A stretch of DNA of 64,000 bases from Haliotis asinina. Its lineage: Eukaryota > Mollusca > Gastropoda > Lepetellida > Haliotidae. Position numbers and translations under genes: made by a program. Location: the NCBI RefSeq assembly GCF_037392515.1, contig NC_090282.1, positions 34,027,054 through 34,091,053 on the forward strand, given 5' to 3'. The number at the start of each line of letters is the position of its first letter. Within the stretch, counting starts at the first letter, position 1. The notes below the pieces were generated by a model. It did not search any database. It worked only from the letters and a program-made list of their open reading frames with translations, and had not been told where the DNA came from. Positions 37,201 to 52,200 of this stretch are shown here, piece after piece.

Positions 37201-40200
37201 GATCTTCGATACTACTCTGCCGATTCGAACAGTTACTTCCTGTTCTTCCGCACTGATTCAAAGTTCGAGAACAGAGGATTCCAAGTACGCTATTACCAAG
37301 GACAGCGTGAGTACATCAGAATATTGCAAGTCGAGTAAATTAACTTATTATGTTCAGAAGCGATTGGTCCGGAAACTCTCCATTCTGTACATCTCTGTAC
37401 CAAAATGAGAGCCGTTTTGGATGAATAGGATGGCCATCACTAAATGTGATTAGGTCTCGAGAATAATATGCTACGTCAGTGTATTTTCATAGGTTAATTT
37501 CAAACCCAAATCTTTCTTAGAATCCATAGTATACACTATAAATTATGGAAATGTGTACACCCGAATAACCGAGACCCGTTTCAATATATGGTGTCTAAGG
37601 AATTGATTTTCACAACACAAGACCGAATGTTAGTTAATTTATTGATTGATAGGTTTACATAATTATAAATTTAACTTTGACTACATATTATTAAAATAAA
37701 AAAATGATTCTTTGATAGCTCCCATGACAAATGTAAAGTTAACGTATTTGTACAATAGACACCGAACAACAGGTTTAAAATACATTGACTTCTTTTTGCT
37801 CTTTTACATCATATCATAAACTATTATTTTCCATCCATTGCTTGGCTTTTGTCATGTGTACCAGTGTTCATGTTTTCTGCTTCAGGCAGTGGACCGTGTG
37901 ACCGTGATCTTGTGGCTAACCGTACCTTCCAAAACATTATATCACCTGGGTACCCCATTGGATATTTCCAGTATGTCTTTCAGCTATGTCTATACACACT
38001 TCTATACGACTCTATAGTGGTGTCAGGATATGTTTGGTACTCTATAACATATGCGTGTTTTATTAGGACGTGTATCGAACGTATCATGACCCTTTCCCAT
38101 GATAACCGGCCAGCCCCTAAATACATTTGTTTGTGACTGTTTCAGTGACCTGTCCTGCACCTACAGCATCCAGGCAGAGCAATCGACTGACCGGATACAG
38201 ATAGACGTGGTCGACATGCATATTGAGAACTCTATCAGTTGTGAAGACGATAATATTACCATCATTGATCCCAGTACGTGGATGTATCCCATGTCTCTTC
38301 TCTACACGCGTGTATCTAATAACTATACCTGCATTGGACCTGCATTGTGTCTCTTGTGGGACTGAAAGTGGGTGTGGACAGAGGGCCTGATCATTAAGCC
38401 ATATAAAGCAATATTGTATGATGTGGGGACAAGATGTAAAACTTGTGTTCACATTGAAGTAACTTAAAGCCTCATCCATACTTAATACTAGCGGAAAATA
38501 AAGAAAATGAATGTAGCTATCAATTTTGTAAAGAGACCGTAGACACCGTTGATAAAACACGCATTCCATTGATTGTGTTCAAAGTATCTTTTTGAAAAGG
38601 TACACCATTTCCGTAGTGTCTGAACATAAAATTAGCAAACGAACTTATGCATACAGGATACATATAGTTGGATGAGATGTACTAGTAATTAATTTCTAAT
38701 CCAAAAGTAACAGTATATTGTGCAAAGTAATTAATGCAATGAAATCAAATTGTGTACTGTATTCTTGATGGCTTCTCAGAGTAGGCTCTTGAAATATTTT
38801 GAAAAAATTCTGAAAAAATACCTACATGTTTGAAATGTTGTCCGAACAAGAAACAGAATGATTACTGAATTTTCTTACATAATGAAAAGAGTAGGTGTTT
38901 GGGGTACTTTAATAAGTAAAGATAGACTGGAGTTACCTGACTTTTGATATCTGATAATAGGTTCAGTGTTTATTTCTCGCGTGTCCAGTCTCTTTGCCCT
39001 ATCAAGAATAGACATATAAACCACAGTATACGCAGCAGGTCTGAAAAAACACATTCATAATATACCTCTCCTGCAGGACCTCAACATGCAAAACAATTAT
39101 ACCTAGCAACTGAGCATAAATGATTCAAGATTACAAAGTTTCATTGAGCTTCATCGCAACTAATATAATGACATTTCTCCAGATCTTGGCGACCATGATC
39201 TGGGGACAATTTGTGGCCAAATGACACCGTCATATCAGAGCAGCGGTTCGAGGTTACAGATAAAGTTCAACTCCAACCGTATCAAGGAAACCAAGGGTTT
39301 TATGATCAAATTCAAGAGCATTCCGTGTGAGTATGCCGAATTCATTCATTTTTCACCAGTTTTTGTGAACATTTTATGCTATCCACAGACAAATTGTTCG
39401 GTTTATGTATGATGTATGAAATGGATGTATCTATGATAGGAATTTAACGTATAAAATTAATTTTGAATAGTTATGATGTTCTATGCTGATATTACCCACA
39501 AATAAAGAAAATATGTGATTGATAAAACTTGGTATTGCTAGTAATATATCGCACATCATATTCTATTGATTTAAACACAGGAGTGAGTGGTAACAGGGTT
39601 GGGTGAAATGTTAGCGTCACTTTTAGCTTCTAGCGACCACTTGTACCTTCAGTCTCTCAGAAAACTGGGAATCAAAAGTGTGATGTGTTGCATTGTACAT
39701 ATGAACTATTAGTAGTCTTTGTATATTATCATAAGTCTAATATAATGAAAATAATTGTTCTGATGACATGTAATAGTTGAAGCTAATAGCTGAAAATTTG
39801 TTAGTAAATCTGAGACTTTGATGTACATTGTTCCAGTCTTTGTGAAGAGTTTGACATTAAATGTTAATTTTGTAAGTTGTGTAGAAAATTACGTATACAT
39901 GTCGTTACAGGGTTAAACTCAAAACATGACGTTCTGTGAAATAAGTGGATGTATCTATAGCACTACCTCAACACTACACCCAACATTGCCATTTTTGGTT
40001 TTGAGTGTGTGAAAACACAATATGTATACTTTTCATTGCTAGTTCTTTATGTCCAGATTCTGACTGCGGAAATGAGAAACTGGTAGCGACTAATGTCGAT
40101 TCCTACCTTGTATCACCTGGTTATCCGAATTATTACAGGTAAGTAATAGGTTCTTCACGTCGTACTGATGTGGTCGATAAACAAAATTGTAAATCTGAAT

Positions 40201-43200
40201 GACTGATTCCTACTATAACCATACATCAATAAAAACATATTAGATCCACTATAAGCAATCCACTTTGAAAAATCATAACTTTCCATCAAATTGAACGAAT
40301 TATGATTCATAGTAAATGAACGACTCCAAATTCACATATGTCATAATTGTATGACTTTGATAACTTGATGCACCTTCCGAGGGAGCCTTTGATTCATGAT
40401 AATGTGTTCTTCTTAGTAACCTAGCGTGTAGCTGGACAATATCGAGTAATGATCCTCAAAGGACTGTAGAGGTCGAGGTCATGCAAGTGGGTATATCAGG
40501 CACACCTCCAATCTGTGAAGGAGACAGACTTGAAGTGGATTATCTTGGTAAGTTTTACTACTCTTTGTTTTGTGTCTCTTTCTTTTATATTACAACTCTT
40601 GGTGGTGTATGATCCTGTACACAAACTCAGGTCACATATCAGTAGAAGTTAAGCAACAGTGGGTGCGGAAAGTCCTTAGATGGGTTACGATTGTGACAGC
40701 TCCTGAGAGTTTACTTGACGTCTGTCCTGTCCCTATACGATGCACATACGATAGAAGTGGTCTCACTTTAGGCAAGTGAGTTTGTTCAAAATTGCCTCTG
40801 TTCACCCAGCAGAAAATGGGTACCCGATGGAATAAGGCATGAGACTATTAACTTCTGCTATTAACGTTTAAGGACAGCTTTGGTCTTCTGGGTCTGCAGA
40901 GGCTCGTTATAACTGTTCTGGTTATTTGTTTGCATTACTTTTTCTCTCTCTTTACTTTTCTCTTTTGGTCGGGTTCTGTGCCTTCCCCTGGGGCAAGTCC
41001 CACCTCCAGTAAGATTGGTTTGACTACCGACAGAAGGCTGACTGGGCTGCGAAAGTGAACTGAAAGTTTCCTCCTGGCTGTCTGTAACCCAGTAAGAAAA
41101 CCAGCTTCGGGTCAGCCCCCACTGGATGATGAATCTTTCTCATTATTGTTATTATTATTATTATTTTCATGTCCCTTCGATACCTTTTTTGCAGACACGT
41201 CAAAGCCAAACGAAGTGATATGCGGTTCAAGCGCCCCGTCACAAACGTTCGTTAGCGTGGGTAGCACTTTGTCAATCACTTTCACATCAGACAACGTCAA
41301 CGAAGGCCAAGGTTTTTATGTCAGATATCGTCTGGTACAAGGTAGGTGTTCTCTATATCTGGTGAAAATACACAGTAACCGTTACTTAACGAAGAATATT
41401 CCTCGCTTAAGCCCTTAGTGCAGATATCATCTCACAGTGACCTTCTGTCATGTTCCGAAAATATCATATAAAGTTTACTGGCATAGACAACCAACACCAG
41501 AAAGAGATAATGTTGACTGTTCACTTTTAATAGTCGGTCACAAGCGTTGCTGACCTGACGCCCAGTAACATCACAATGTGTTTGAATGATGTGGGATAAT
41601 GTGAATCAGTTCAAACACCTCGACAGCTTTCTTTAATATGCACAATCCAGTCAGATGCATTGTACGACTGGGTCCAACGTCCTTCCTCCCCAGCTGAACC
41701 ACATCACAGACCAACAGGTAAAAGGAAAATGCCCTTCAGTTTAAGCCTCTGTCACACACAGCAGCATGTCGTAAACACAGAGCAATTTAATCTTTTTCTG
41801 TTTTGCTGTTTGATGCCTATTTACGTGGGTCTCTTTCAAATCTTAGCCAACCCAACTTCGGCCTCGTGTGATCAGACCTTGGTTGCAACCGAAAGAGAAC
41901 AGGTTCTTACGTCCCCGGGATATCCACACATCTCTCTGTTGTAAGTCTCAATGTTACTATTCCTAGACGTGAATTAGAAAGTCTTTACTTGGGTTCTCAG
42001 CCATCAGAATTTCTATGGTAGGACCATGTTAATGCAATGACTGGCCCTTTTCAAATGTCTTATTTTTGTATACGGGATGAATCACTTCTGATCGTGATTC
42101 CTGTTTGGTCTGTGGTTCGAAAGTAAATCATCCTAGGCATATATATCTACATATGTGTATGTGATAGGCCGACCCAGTCCGGGCCGATAAGCCCCGTCCA
42201 CTTCATTTTTGACGCTAGCGGGGACAACCACAGACTCATCACAATGGCGTCACCGCCGGCGAAATGTACGTGAGCGAGAACTGTGTTGAAGAATTCTGCT
42301 TGTAGTACTTTGGTATCCGTCGTTTGTGAGTGGTATTTAAATAAGAAAGCTATACGTATTTTAGTTTTAAAATTTTGTTGACAGATCGTAATTGATGAGT
42401 GAAAATGAGTGAAATGAAAAATATCCATCTGGCAATTCACGTCCGTCTAAGATATTTGCAGAGGAAGGATAACTTAATTATGTTGCCTGGTCTTTTTTCT
42501 CTCTAATTCTCTAATGTTATTAAAACCGTGAATACAACTACGTGCATGTTCAAGTTGTAGATCGTTTCTGTAACTATAAATGCATTGTCAACACTGCGCA
42601 TGGCGCCCTTATTTATTTCTCCTTTTTCCAAATTTAGTTAACTCACTAATGTGAATACATGTTTTTCTACCTTTTAATGAACAAAACAAGAAAATTATTT
42701 CCCCTCTACTACTTCGTGTACCTTGTTTGTCTGTACACATTTATCACAAACAAACAAATCAATCACAGCCTGGACTTATTTGTTCTTATTTGGGAATGAG
42801 GAAAAGGTGACTGAGCTTGTAAACAGTATGTTTCCATGAATGTTCCTGGCCGTACCCAGAAGCAAATACCTACTGCAAACCGATGTGCAGTTTAATATGA
42901 AGCTCATTTTCAAAATAACCATCAACAAACATTGAACAAATTGTCCAAAACCAACACCTTAACAAACACTACTTTGGTTTGGTCCTCAAATATTGGTAAC
43001 CTCTTTAAAAGCTGATGATTTCTATGAAATATTGTATGAAATTTTGGTTAAGTATGTGTTTCAATATTCATTCGAGTTACATGAATAGTCAACTAAAAAC
43101 AGTGAGTGTGAAAGGCATAATTCGAAGCACGTCGCTTTAGAGGCATCGCTTGACCCCGAAAATACGTCTGGCAAATCCACAAAGCGCGACCGGCCTGTTC

Positions 43201-46200
43201 ATTGGCCGAAACTAATGCATGCGCCAGTTTTGATTGACAGACTGGATCGGTCTATTATGATACGTTAAATGAGTCGATCAGGTGGTTTCAATCTAACGGG
43301 TGGTTTCAATCTAACGGGTGGTTTCAATCTAACGGGTGGTTTCAATGTTAAGATACTGATAAATACCTAATCTTCAATTTTTCCAAATTTGATTTTTCAC
43401 TTGTGCTTCAGGCAATAATGACACAAAACATAAATATTCCACCATGGTTTTCCTTGCCACAAACCTCCCTGTTCTTTTCAGGTCGCAAAACTGCACCTAC
43501 ACTATCACAGCTCCAAGTGGTTACTACATCAGAATGACTCTGAACGATCTTGATATTGAACTGAGCAAACGCTGCATATTTGACAGCTTGACAATATCAG
43601 ACGGTATGCAATATTGTGATAAAGGTGATACACATATAACCATGTGACTCGCAGAAAAAAATGATATACACTCTTATTACAGAAAGTCTATAATATAGAA
43701 TACATTTTTTTAGTAATAATCTGCGTTCTTCTGTCATAACCTACAGTACAGAGCTAATACCCGCCATGATAGATAATCTAGTCACGTAGCAGCGGCACGG
43801 AACTAATGTGATGTTGTTTAAATCACTTTCAAATTGCAATCGTATCTGACAATTAATTGCAAAACTAATGCAGGGGTTAAATACATAATTCTTTATTTTC
43901 TTTTTTTCAAATGTACAATGGCATTTGTCTATAAGACCCAATTTACCGCTTGTCTCAGGTTCTTCGACACTAAATGAGTTATGGTGTGGGGAAAGGACTG
44001 GAGAAGTTGTGAACAGTCAGAGAAACCAGGCAACTGTCACCTACATAATAGATAACTCCAACAACGGAATAGGTTTCTCCCTCAAGTACTCTGCAGTCAG
44101 AGGTAGGTATCACCTACAGAAATGCTTTTTGGATACCAATGATACCTGTATCCTACTACGAAAGTGCCGTGCGTTTGTTCGTTCACTATCAGAGACAACA
44201 AACATTGGCGACCAGCGTTGGTTGCCATCCAGTTCAAACCTAATTTACAGTTTTGTGCTGTGATGTAATATTTGGAGATATCCATCGACAAAAGATATCC
44301 CTCGATCCATTTACTGTAGCTATTAAGTGCATTTCGACTACTACATTTGTACATATGTAGATATATCAAAACTACTTGGTTAAAGGTTATTTTGAAGCAG
44401 TGTTCATTCACTACCTTTTATTAACATTACAACGAGAGCTGATATTGCATGTGTTTATTTAACTGATTAGTGTGTGATACTGAGTATCTGTAGAAATATA
44501 ACTATTTATGTCAGGTACCATGGTGTAATCGTCTTTTTTCACAAGTAAATGGAATAAATTTGAACTGTGTTTGAAAGACATTAACATGGAAGAGTACCCG
44601 AGAAACGACGCAAAACGGGACTCCAATTTCCTATCGGGATGATGTATTGTTGAGTGTTACAAAATGGCAAATGTGCTTCATGTTCGTATATAATGTCCTG
44701 TAATAATCCATATACTGGCCTGACAACAGGAGCAACTATTACATTGCCACCTTTTCTCAATAACAGGAACACCTAGTAGGATCCAGAAAATGACAATGCC
44801 CACACGAAGCACTCCGCTCTACCTGACTTCACCCGGATTTGAAAAACGATTCCCTCGGTATGTGCATAATGTGCATAATGATCTCTCATATTCTTCTGGA
44901 TAATTATGTCCATTTAGTCCATTTATGCGTGAGTGGGTTGACTTTCAATAATCGGACGATATCATGGTTGAGAATATCAGAAATAGGCAGTACTACATTG
45001 AGCCAACAAAAGTTTTAAAACGTAGGCTACCTAGTGGCCCTATACTGCATCATACAGTCACCCAACTGTAATTGTGATGTTTATCCTTTCCCTTGAATTT
45101 TAAAGAGGCATCACCTTCACGTACATCTTCACTGCCGATCCTGAACTACGAATACGACTGCGAGTAACTGAATCGTACCTTCGTTACTACACTCTCACTG
45201 GCGCCTGTATCGGTGAAAGGGTCATGCTTTATGACGGTAAGATAACCCAGGCTTCACAAAACAGGTGTTTAAAGACTTAAAATCCCAGCATATGCCGCTT
45301 CTGTTCCTGACTTGGGTAATGATGACAAAACTGTTCACTGGCCATCTCAGTTCAAATGCAGCGGCAGCTTTTTGTCACGTTCACGTTCCATAACACGTTC
45401 CATAACATGATATTGTATGAAACAACCTAAGCGGTAAAATTACAATCACCATAGATAATACTGAAACGTCGCCTATAAACCTACACTTTTGTTCTGTTCA
45501 CACCATATATTTTTGTGATGTTAATTTTGTGAATTTAATGTTCTGGATTCATGTTCAGCAAAATGTTACCATATGTTCGTGTGTTCCCCCATTAACGCGA
45601 CATGCAGTGATATAACCGAAACACCATCCAGTGGTGCCACATTCCTCCACACAGTATGTTGTCCTTTCAGGGCCATCTTCAACCAGTTCTAAGTTGAGAT
45701 CTGTGAACACGGGGGAATTGGGCTGGTGTGGCTTTGACCTCCCTGTTTTCGTCAGCAGCAGCAACTACATGACCATGGTGTACAAAACAACGACATCTAA
45801 TGACCATGCAAGAATTGGCTTTGTGCTAATGTATGAGCAAGGCAACTTCACTGGTATGTTTTTGGACAAATATACATTGTACCTCAAAGTCTAAGCAATC
45901 ATACATATCTAGTTTTGAATCTATCATTGGAATATTTATGAATATCATGTGTCACATTATTCATGACATGTGATCCATCCACTGTCTCATGACATGCATC
46001 TCATCCATCATGACATGACAAGTCATCCATCCATTATGACATGACATCCATCACCATTGTATTGCATTATATCCATCCATCCACCATCGTATAACATGTA
46101 TCTCGTCCATCATTACATGACGTGGCATCCACCCATCTATTATGACATGACATGGCATCCATCCGTCATCATATGGGATCCACCCACGTGTCTGTACCCT

Positions 46201-49200
46201 TTTGTCTGATTGATGACAAGGTCGGCACATCATGACCATTTCGAATGACTATTCCAGCAAGGCATGTTATCATTCCATCATCACACGATGTCATGTATAG
46301 CGTCAACGTGTGGTCCATGTGGATTGTAGCAAGTTCTTTGTAGTATGTTTGCTAAGCTGACTGCGGTAAAGAATACCACACAAATCTGTTTTCATTTGTG
46401 TCATTGTTACAGATTTATATCCATATACGTGTGGCGGCATGTACAAAGCGACATCAAGTAGAACCACAATCTCCTCACCAAACTATCCAGGAAACTACGG
46501 CAGGTAAATGGCAGGTCTCAGTCTCCAATGTGGAAGAGACTGATGCAGTTTGTGTGATTTCCTCAAGCTATTTGACCTTAAGATGACCTGACAATGACAT
46601 TGCCATAAGTTCTACATATAAGATGAATGCGTCTTAGCATGACTAACTGCATCGATGGTAAATTGTAAGAGGTTTTCCTGTAAATGTGGAACTGGCCATA
46701 TAGTAACCATGTCAGTTCTACCAACTTTGAATGTTAACCTGCTTCCGGGGTTTGTCAGTCTAAAGTGTTGATTAAAATCAGTTTAGAGTCATGTGGCCCA
46801 CGTATCACTTCCAATAAATACTGGCCATCTTATCCTCTAATCATAATTACCACAGGCAGATTATGCAATACTGACTATGGGTCTTGAAAAAACACATTTA
46901 CGATCACTATTGGCTGTTACATGAAAATATGCATGTGTCAAACAGAATCTAACATCGACCCTCGTAGCCAAATGAATAAGTGTAGATAATGGATGTGCAC
47001 GGATAAAGGTGAACTAAGTATAGAGGTGGTGTGATCATGCTTCTAACTGATCCATTCGTATGATTTTCGTTACTACTTTGTCATATAGAATGGATTCAGT
47101 TTCGGAAGCTCATCGAGACGTCTTACTCCCTGGCACTGCCGATTCATATACATTTGACACTATATTTTCAGCAATATGGTATGTAAGTGGACAATATGGG
47201 CGACCTCGAACACGACCCAAATCCGACTGGCTGGTAACTACTCTCTCGCCGGGGGCTCCAGTGGTAGCTGCGGTGGAGACTTTTTGAACGTGTACGATGG
47301 TATGTCAGTAACCTCAAAAAAACTTTAATTTTGTATACAGGTTTCGTCGAATGCAAAGGTATTAAAACAAATGAATGTTCCGTATTTCTATTCCATCGTT
47401 TTCAATACATGTATTTATTGTATTAATGACGATGACATTCTGCCATGTGACTTTACAGATTAGGATGTAATAAATGCTATCTGACAACTTAAATGTAACA
47501 AATCCCCTGACGATGATGGTATTCCAGTAGAGTTTTTACAACATTTCTGAACGTAATATAGTACATTACTTAGTATTACTGTTCTTCACCAAGATACTCT
47601 CATCTGGCATTAATATCCCACTACAAAAGAAATGTAGTAGATCTGACCCGGGTAATTGAATAGCAGGGGATCTTTCTTCTGAATGTAATGAGCAATGTTT
47701 TTGTTTCGGTCGTAAGTAAATCATTGGAGTACCTTCGTGAGATACCTTTAGAACTTCGTGAGATATTTGGATGTATATATGTGTATATATGCGTGTGTGT
47801 GTGTATAGAGATACATACATACATACATACATACATACATACATACATACATACATACATACATACATACATACATACATACATACATACATACATACAT
47901 ACATACATACATACATACATACATACATACATACATACATACATACATACATACATTGTATTCATAGATTTTCGCAAGGCCCGTGAATAGGTTTAAATTA
48001 GTGTGTGTTCTTTTACACATTGGAATCCATGATAATTTTTCCGAGTTTATTTACAATTTGTATAGTAACATCAAGGCCACTATAACCTATGAGTATGATA
48101 CTAAAGTAACTCGTCTGAATATGTTGATAGCACCTGCGGAATTCACTAAGATTGTGTCCTTAGCTCGCTGCTGTTTCCTGTATATATTAATGGGCTTGTA
48201 TTGACCTTACAAAATAAGCTTGATGATGGTATATATGTCGCCGAGTAGAAGTTGAAGAAGTTGCTATTAGCAAATCATTTGATTTTGATAACAATTAGAT
48301 AACAGCGTGGCCTTGACATCCTACATGTGCAATCCCATAAATGTGGCAAAGATTAATATAGATAAAGGTAAAATAATTGCAAATGGGTGAACCCTTGTTC
48401 AAACACGAAGAGTGGTCATAACGTGCCGACCTTTGAATGAAACTATCAATATTTATAAACATCTAGGACTTTATATAAACATTTTCTGGTCAAGCAATTA
48501 CGGCACTTGGGTTGATCAAGTCATTTATAAGCCGGTACGTTATGTCACTCCCAGAAGGATTTCATACTTTTGAGATAAAGAATTCTAATTCTAATTCTAA
48601 TGTATGCTGCTGAGATATCAGGTTTTAAAAAGAGAGAGTATTGAAACTGCCCATCGAAAGGTTTGCATCTACTGATGTTGCAAATGGGGAATTGTGTCAA
48701 ATGTATTTAATGTTGATTTTGATTATTAAGAATGCATCAAAGTAGATACCCATATCATAGCAATCAATTCTTGTTATCTGTTGAAAATCGGGAAACGTCC
48801 CACATGGACTCGGTATGTAAGCGATTCGTTGTTTTCTTTTGGCTTTGGTACTGCCTGGAATTCACAGGATGTCGGTGACACAAAAATGTTTCTATGTGTG
48901 TTTTTTGAAAGAATAAACAACTGTTCTATGCATTCTATGACACTTTTGTCAAGTTCTAAGAACATGTTCATTCTGCTCATGTTACCGTTGTGGTGTGAAA
49001 ATTGTAACCAAAATCACTATTTGTGCCACCTTCAATTCTACCATGGGCCGTATGAGCTTTTAACAAATAAACCGTTCTCTTTTTTTCTTCTTCTTCTTCT
49101 TCTTCTTCTTCTTCTTCTGAAATAATTAAACTTGTAAACATATGCACCATATTTTTTCAGGTGCAGAGGATAGTTCCAACTTTCTCGAAAAGTTATGTGG

Positions 49201-52200
49201 AACAGGCTCTGATACTCTTCAGTCAACAGGAAACCTTCTTACGATTGTTATGAAGACGGATGGAAGCTACTCAGGAAGAGGATTTAGTTTCCTGTTTTTC
49301 GAAACAACTGGTACACCTAGAACACCTATTTAGTTGATACTTGCTTTGCATATTAGGGCATTTGAAATCAAATAATGTTTGTGTAGTGCTTGGTATTTAG
49401 AATATTTTTGTTCATCCTTCAACTAGCTTTTACTGACTAACCTGTAATTTGTAATGTCATTACAAAATAAAAAGGGGGCCTATAAGCCAGGTTACATGAA
49501 TGTTCCACTCGTCGAAATTCGCTGTACTGAAAAATGTCTCTGAAACCAATGATCATGAATATTTATAACGTACCTTGTCCAGGCTAGATATCCTCAAAGT
49601 GCATAATTTGATCATTAAAACCCCGGATAATTCAGGCTGCCTGTTAGAAGTTAGAAGGTTAAATCCAAAGTTATTTCACCGGATACCCATTTTCTGCTGG
49701 ATGAACAGAGGCTGTTTTAAACAAACTCGCCTGGATAAGATGCTGCCTCGCGTATCACACGTGCTTCGTTGTTGGGCAGGACTGAAGTCCTAAAAACTCT
49801 CAGAAGCTGCCAAACATGGTCATCCATCCAAGAACAATCCGCGACCAACGTTGCTAAACTTCAGCTGATAGTGACCTAGGCGCTATATATGCACAGGGCC
49901 AGGTAGCATCCCATGAAAGAGTTATTTGAAACAAAATGCGTTTTCAGGCACTCAGTCAGTGCTTACTGACAACTTTCCAATCTGAAATGTACAGCCATAT
50001 TATAGCAAATTCTCGGTCCATATTAATATCTTAACATCAGTTTAACATATGCAATAGTACGTCTTGACTTGGTCAATAACTGGATAGCATCCTCTGGTAG
50101 TGGTTAGTTCTTCAGTCACTGAAACTATTCTATACAACAAGTGTCAATGTTTCAGATCCACTGCCGTGTGGTGGGTCCTTCACAGCATCACCGACGAGTT
50201 TACAGATCAGACAGACAGTTCGCCCGTGAGTGTGTTATAGGCTTGACGTAAAATGCCGCAGATGACGTGGCTGGCATTGGAACATTCTCATGATACCACT
50301 TATTTTACTGGTGCAGATCTGAGAATTTATGGGTTATCGTGATGTTGTTTCAAGAATAAAAACTAAAAACTAAATTAGAAAGAACAGTTTTTCAGGCGGT
50401 TGAGTGTCCAGGAAGTTGACAACGTACTCTGAACACTACCTTACATGGCATTATTTGAGGAGACCATCAATACATTGTCTTGTGGTGTAATGAGTGGAGA
50501 ACATCATGAAAAGTAACTCGCTTAGTTTGTGTTTTGGATGATGTACTTATAGTGAAAAAAAAACATTCCCTTTATTTATTTTTTTCAGAAACCTTGCATG
50601 TAAATGGATATTTACTAGGGCAACAGACAACACCTACATTCGGCTGAAATTGACAGATTTTTACGTCGGGGTGCAGAGCAGCGGCACATGTGGCGCCGAT
50701 CGTGTAGAAATATATGATGGTAAGAAAGTGCGATGATATATTTTGTCAAATAATTTTATTTGTATCTTATTCCCCACACGATATGGACACGAGTTGAAAG
50801 AGTGATATTTTATTTATTATTATTTTATTTATTTTATTTATTTTATTGATTGATTAAGAACTATATAACTTCTTTTCTCTTCTTTGACCTGTCGCATGTT
50901 GTGGAAGAAAACTGATTAAAGTAAATGCATCAAACCGCCGTCACTCCATAGCAGTACCTTGACGTATGAAAATGTCTTTCTTTTGATGCAGGTAACTCAG
51001 AATCAAGTGCCCGAGTTGCTTCACTCTGTGGATACAAGTCGGCCGAAATGTACATTGGAAACGGTGGGCAGATGATGGTCAAGCTTGTGACAGGAGTGTC
51101 CCCAACAGGAGATGGTTTCAGTATAGAATACAGAGCATGTAAGTCCATCGCATGTCTTAATATACTATAATATAATTTAAAAAACGATAACATCTGACAA
51201 ATGGCGACAGAGACGCTTAAAATAAAGTAAATGACTGCGATTTAGAAAGATATGTCATATTTTAAATCAATCTTATCAGTAAAGTACAGCTTAAAATATA
51301 TTTTTTAAATATTCGGGTACTGAATACGCACAACTCAAGAATCAGCGATCTAACCCACAAAATACAGTTGTTCCCAGTTGTCTGAATATGTGGAACTGGT
51401 ATTTATATTCAATGCCATTCATGCCAGATGCGATGGTCAACTAATCAGCAAGCCAATACTAGTCACCTACAAAAAACCTTCACTGATACTGTCGCAATAG
51501 CATGGCTTTTTCTCTGACAGGTATTACAGTTTTTATACATTTTCATTGTTGGTTATGTTTTGAAAATTATTAAGTATATGCGTAAATACCTGTGAGTTCT
51601 TTGAATGGCATTTCGTCAGTTGGCTTCCATTGTTCAGACTGCATCTTTATCGCCTTATTGCTTCTCTTCTTGTGGTATGTGCATGTGTAACCTGCCTCAT
51701 GTGCATGTGTAACCTGCCTCATGTGCATGTGTAACCTGCCTTCCTCATACCATTCATTCACCTGATGGAGAAGCCAGATGCTTCTATAAAAACTCTCTTC
51801 CTTCAGTAAATACATATTTCTAGGTACTTTGTAACACGTAATCCTTTAATTCTTGCAATATTATGGCATTGCTGTGACGGAGTGAGATGGGCCATTGCAC
51901 TTTTAGGAGAATATATTAAAGATATCAACAGTCTCAGTGAAATAATATGACATAGTATACGAAACCGGTCACCTTTGTTTCGAGTGAGTATATTTGCCTT
52001 AATTATGTTGTTGATGATGTGACGCAATTCTGGAACCAAACCCCTTCACACATATCTTTTGTGTGTATCGACATGTTTCATCCTTATGTACTAAATACGA
52101 CTTCAATGTTTTCAGCGACTGAAGAGCGATGTACCAGAGGGAATCTCAGGGCTATAAGTCAAATATCTTACCTTCAGTCTCCCTCCTATCCCGATATGTA

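Larger units (their letters stand above)
46413..49310 (+). other. CUB B6 (exons 46413-46503, 47172-47299, 49161-49310)
   Basis: Exon a YTCGGMYKA and ISSPNYPGNYG; exon b MVCKWTIW and SCGGDFLNVYDG; exon c KLCGTG and GRGFSFLFF. Four cysteines are present. Intron 2 (1.86 kb) is filled by a LINE relic with an ACAT array. Confidence 0.92.

Noticed and set aside
38117-38569. 150-codon minus-strand frame
   Set aside because: Antisense to CUB exon B2b (38146-38273), which has clear splice sites and CUB motifs; the minus frame shows no domain.
47566-48020. Long frames with repeated YIHT or MYVC on both strands
   Set aside because: They are the translation of the ACAT tetranucleotide array, open in several frames because the repeat contains no stop.
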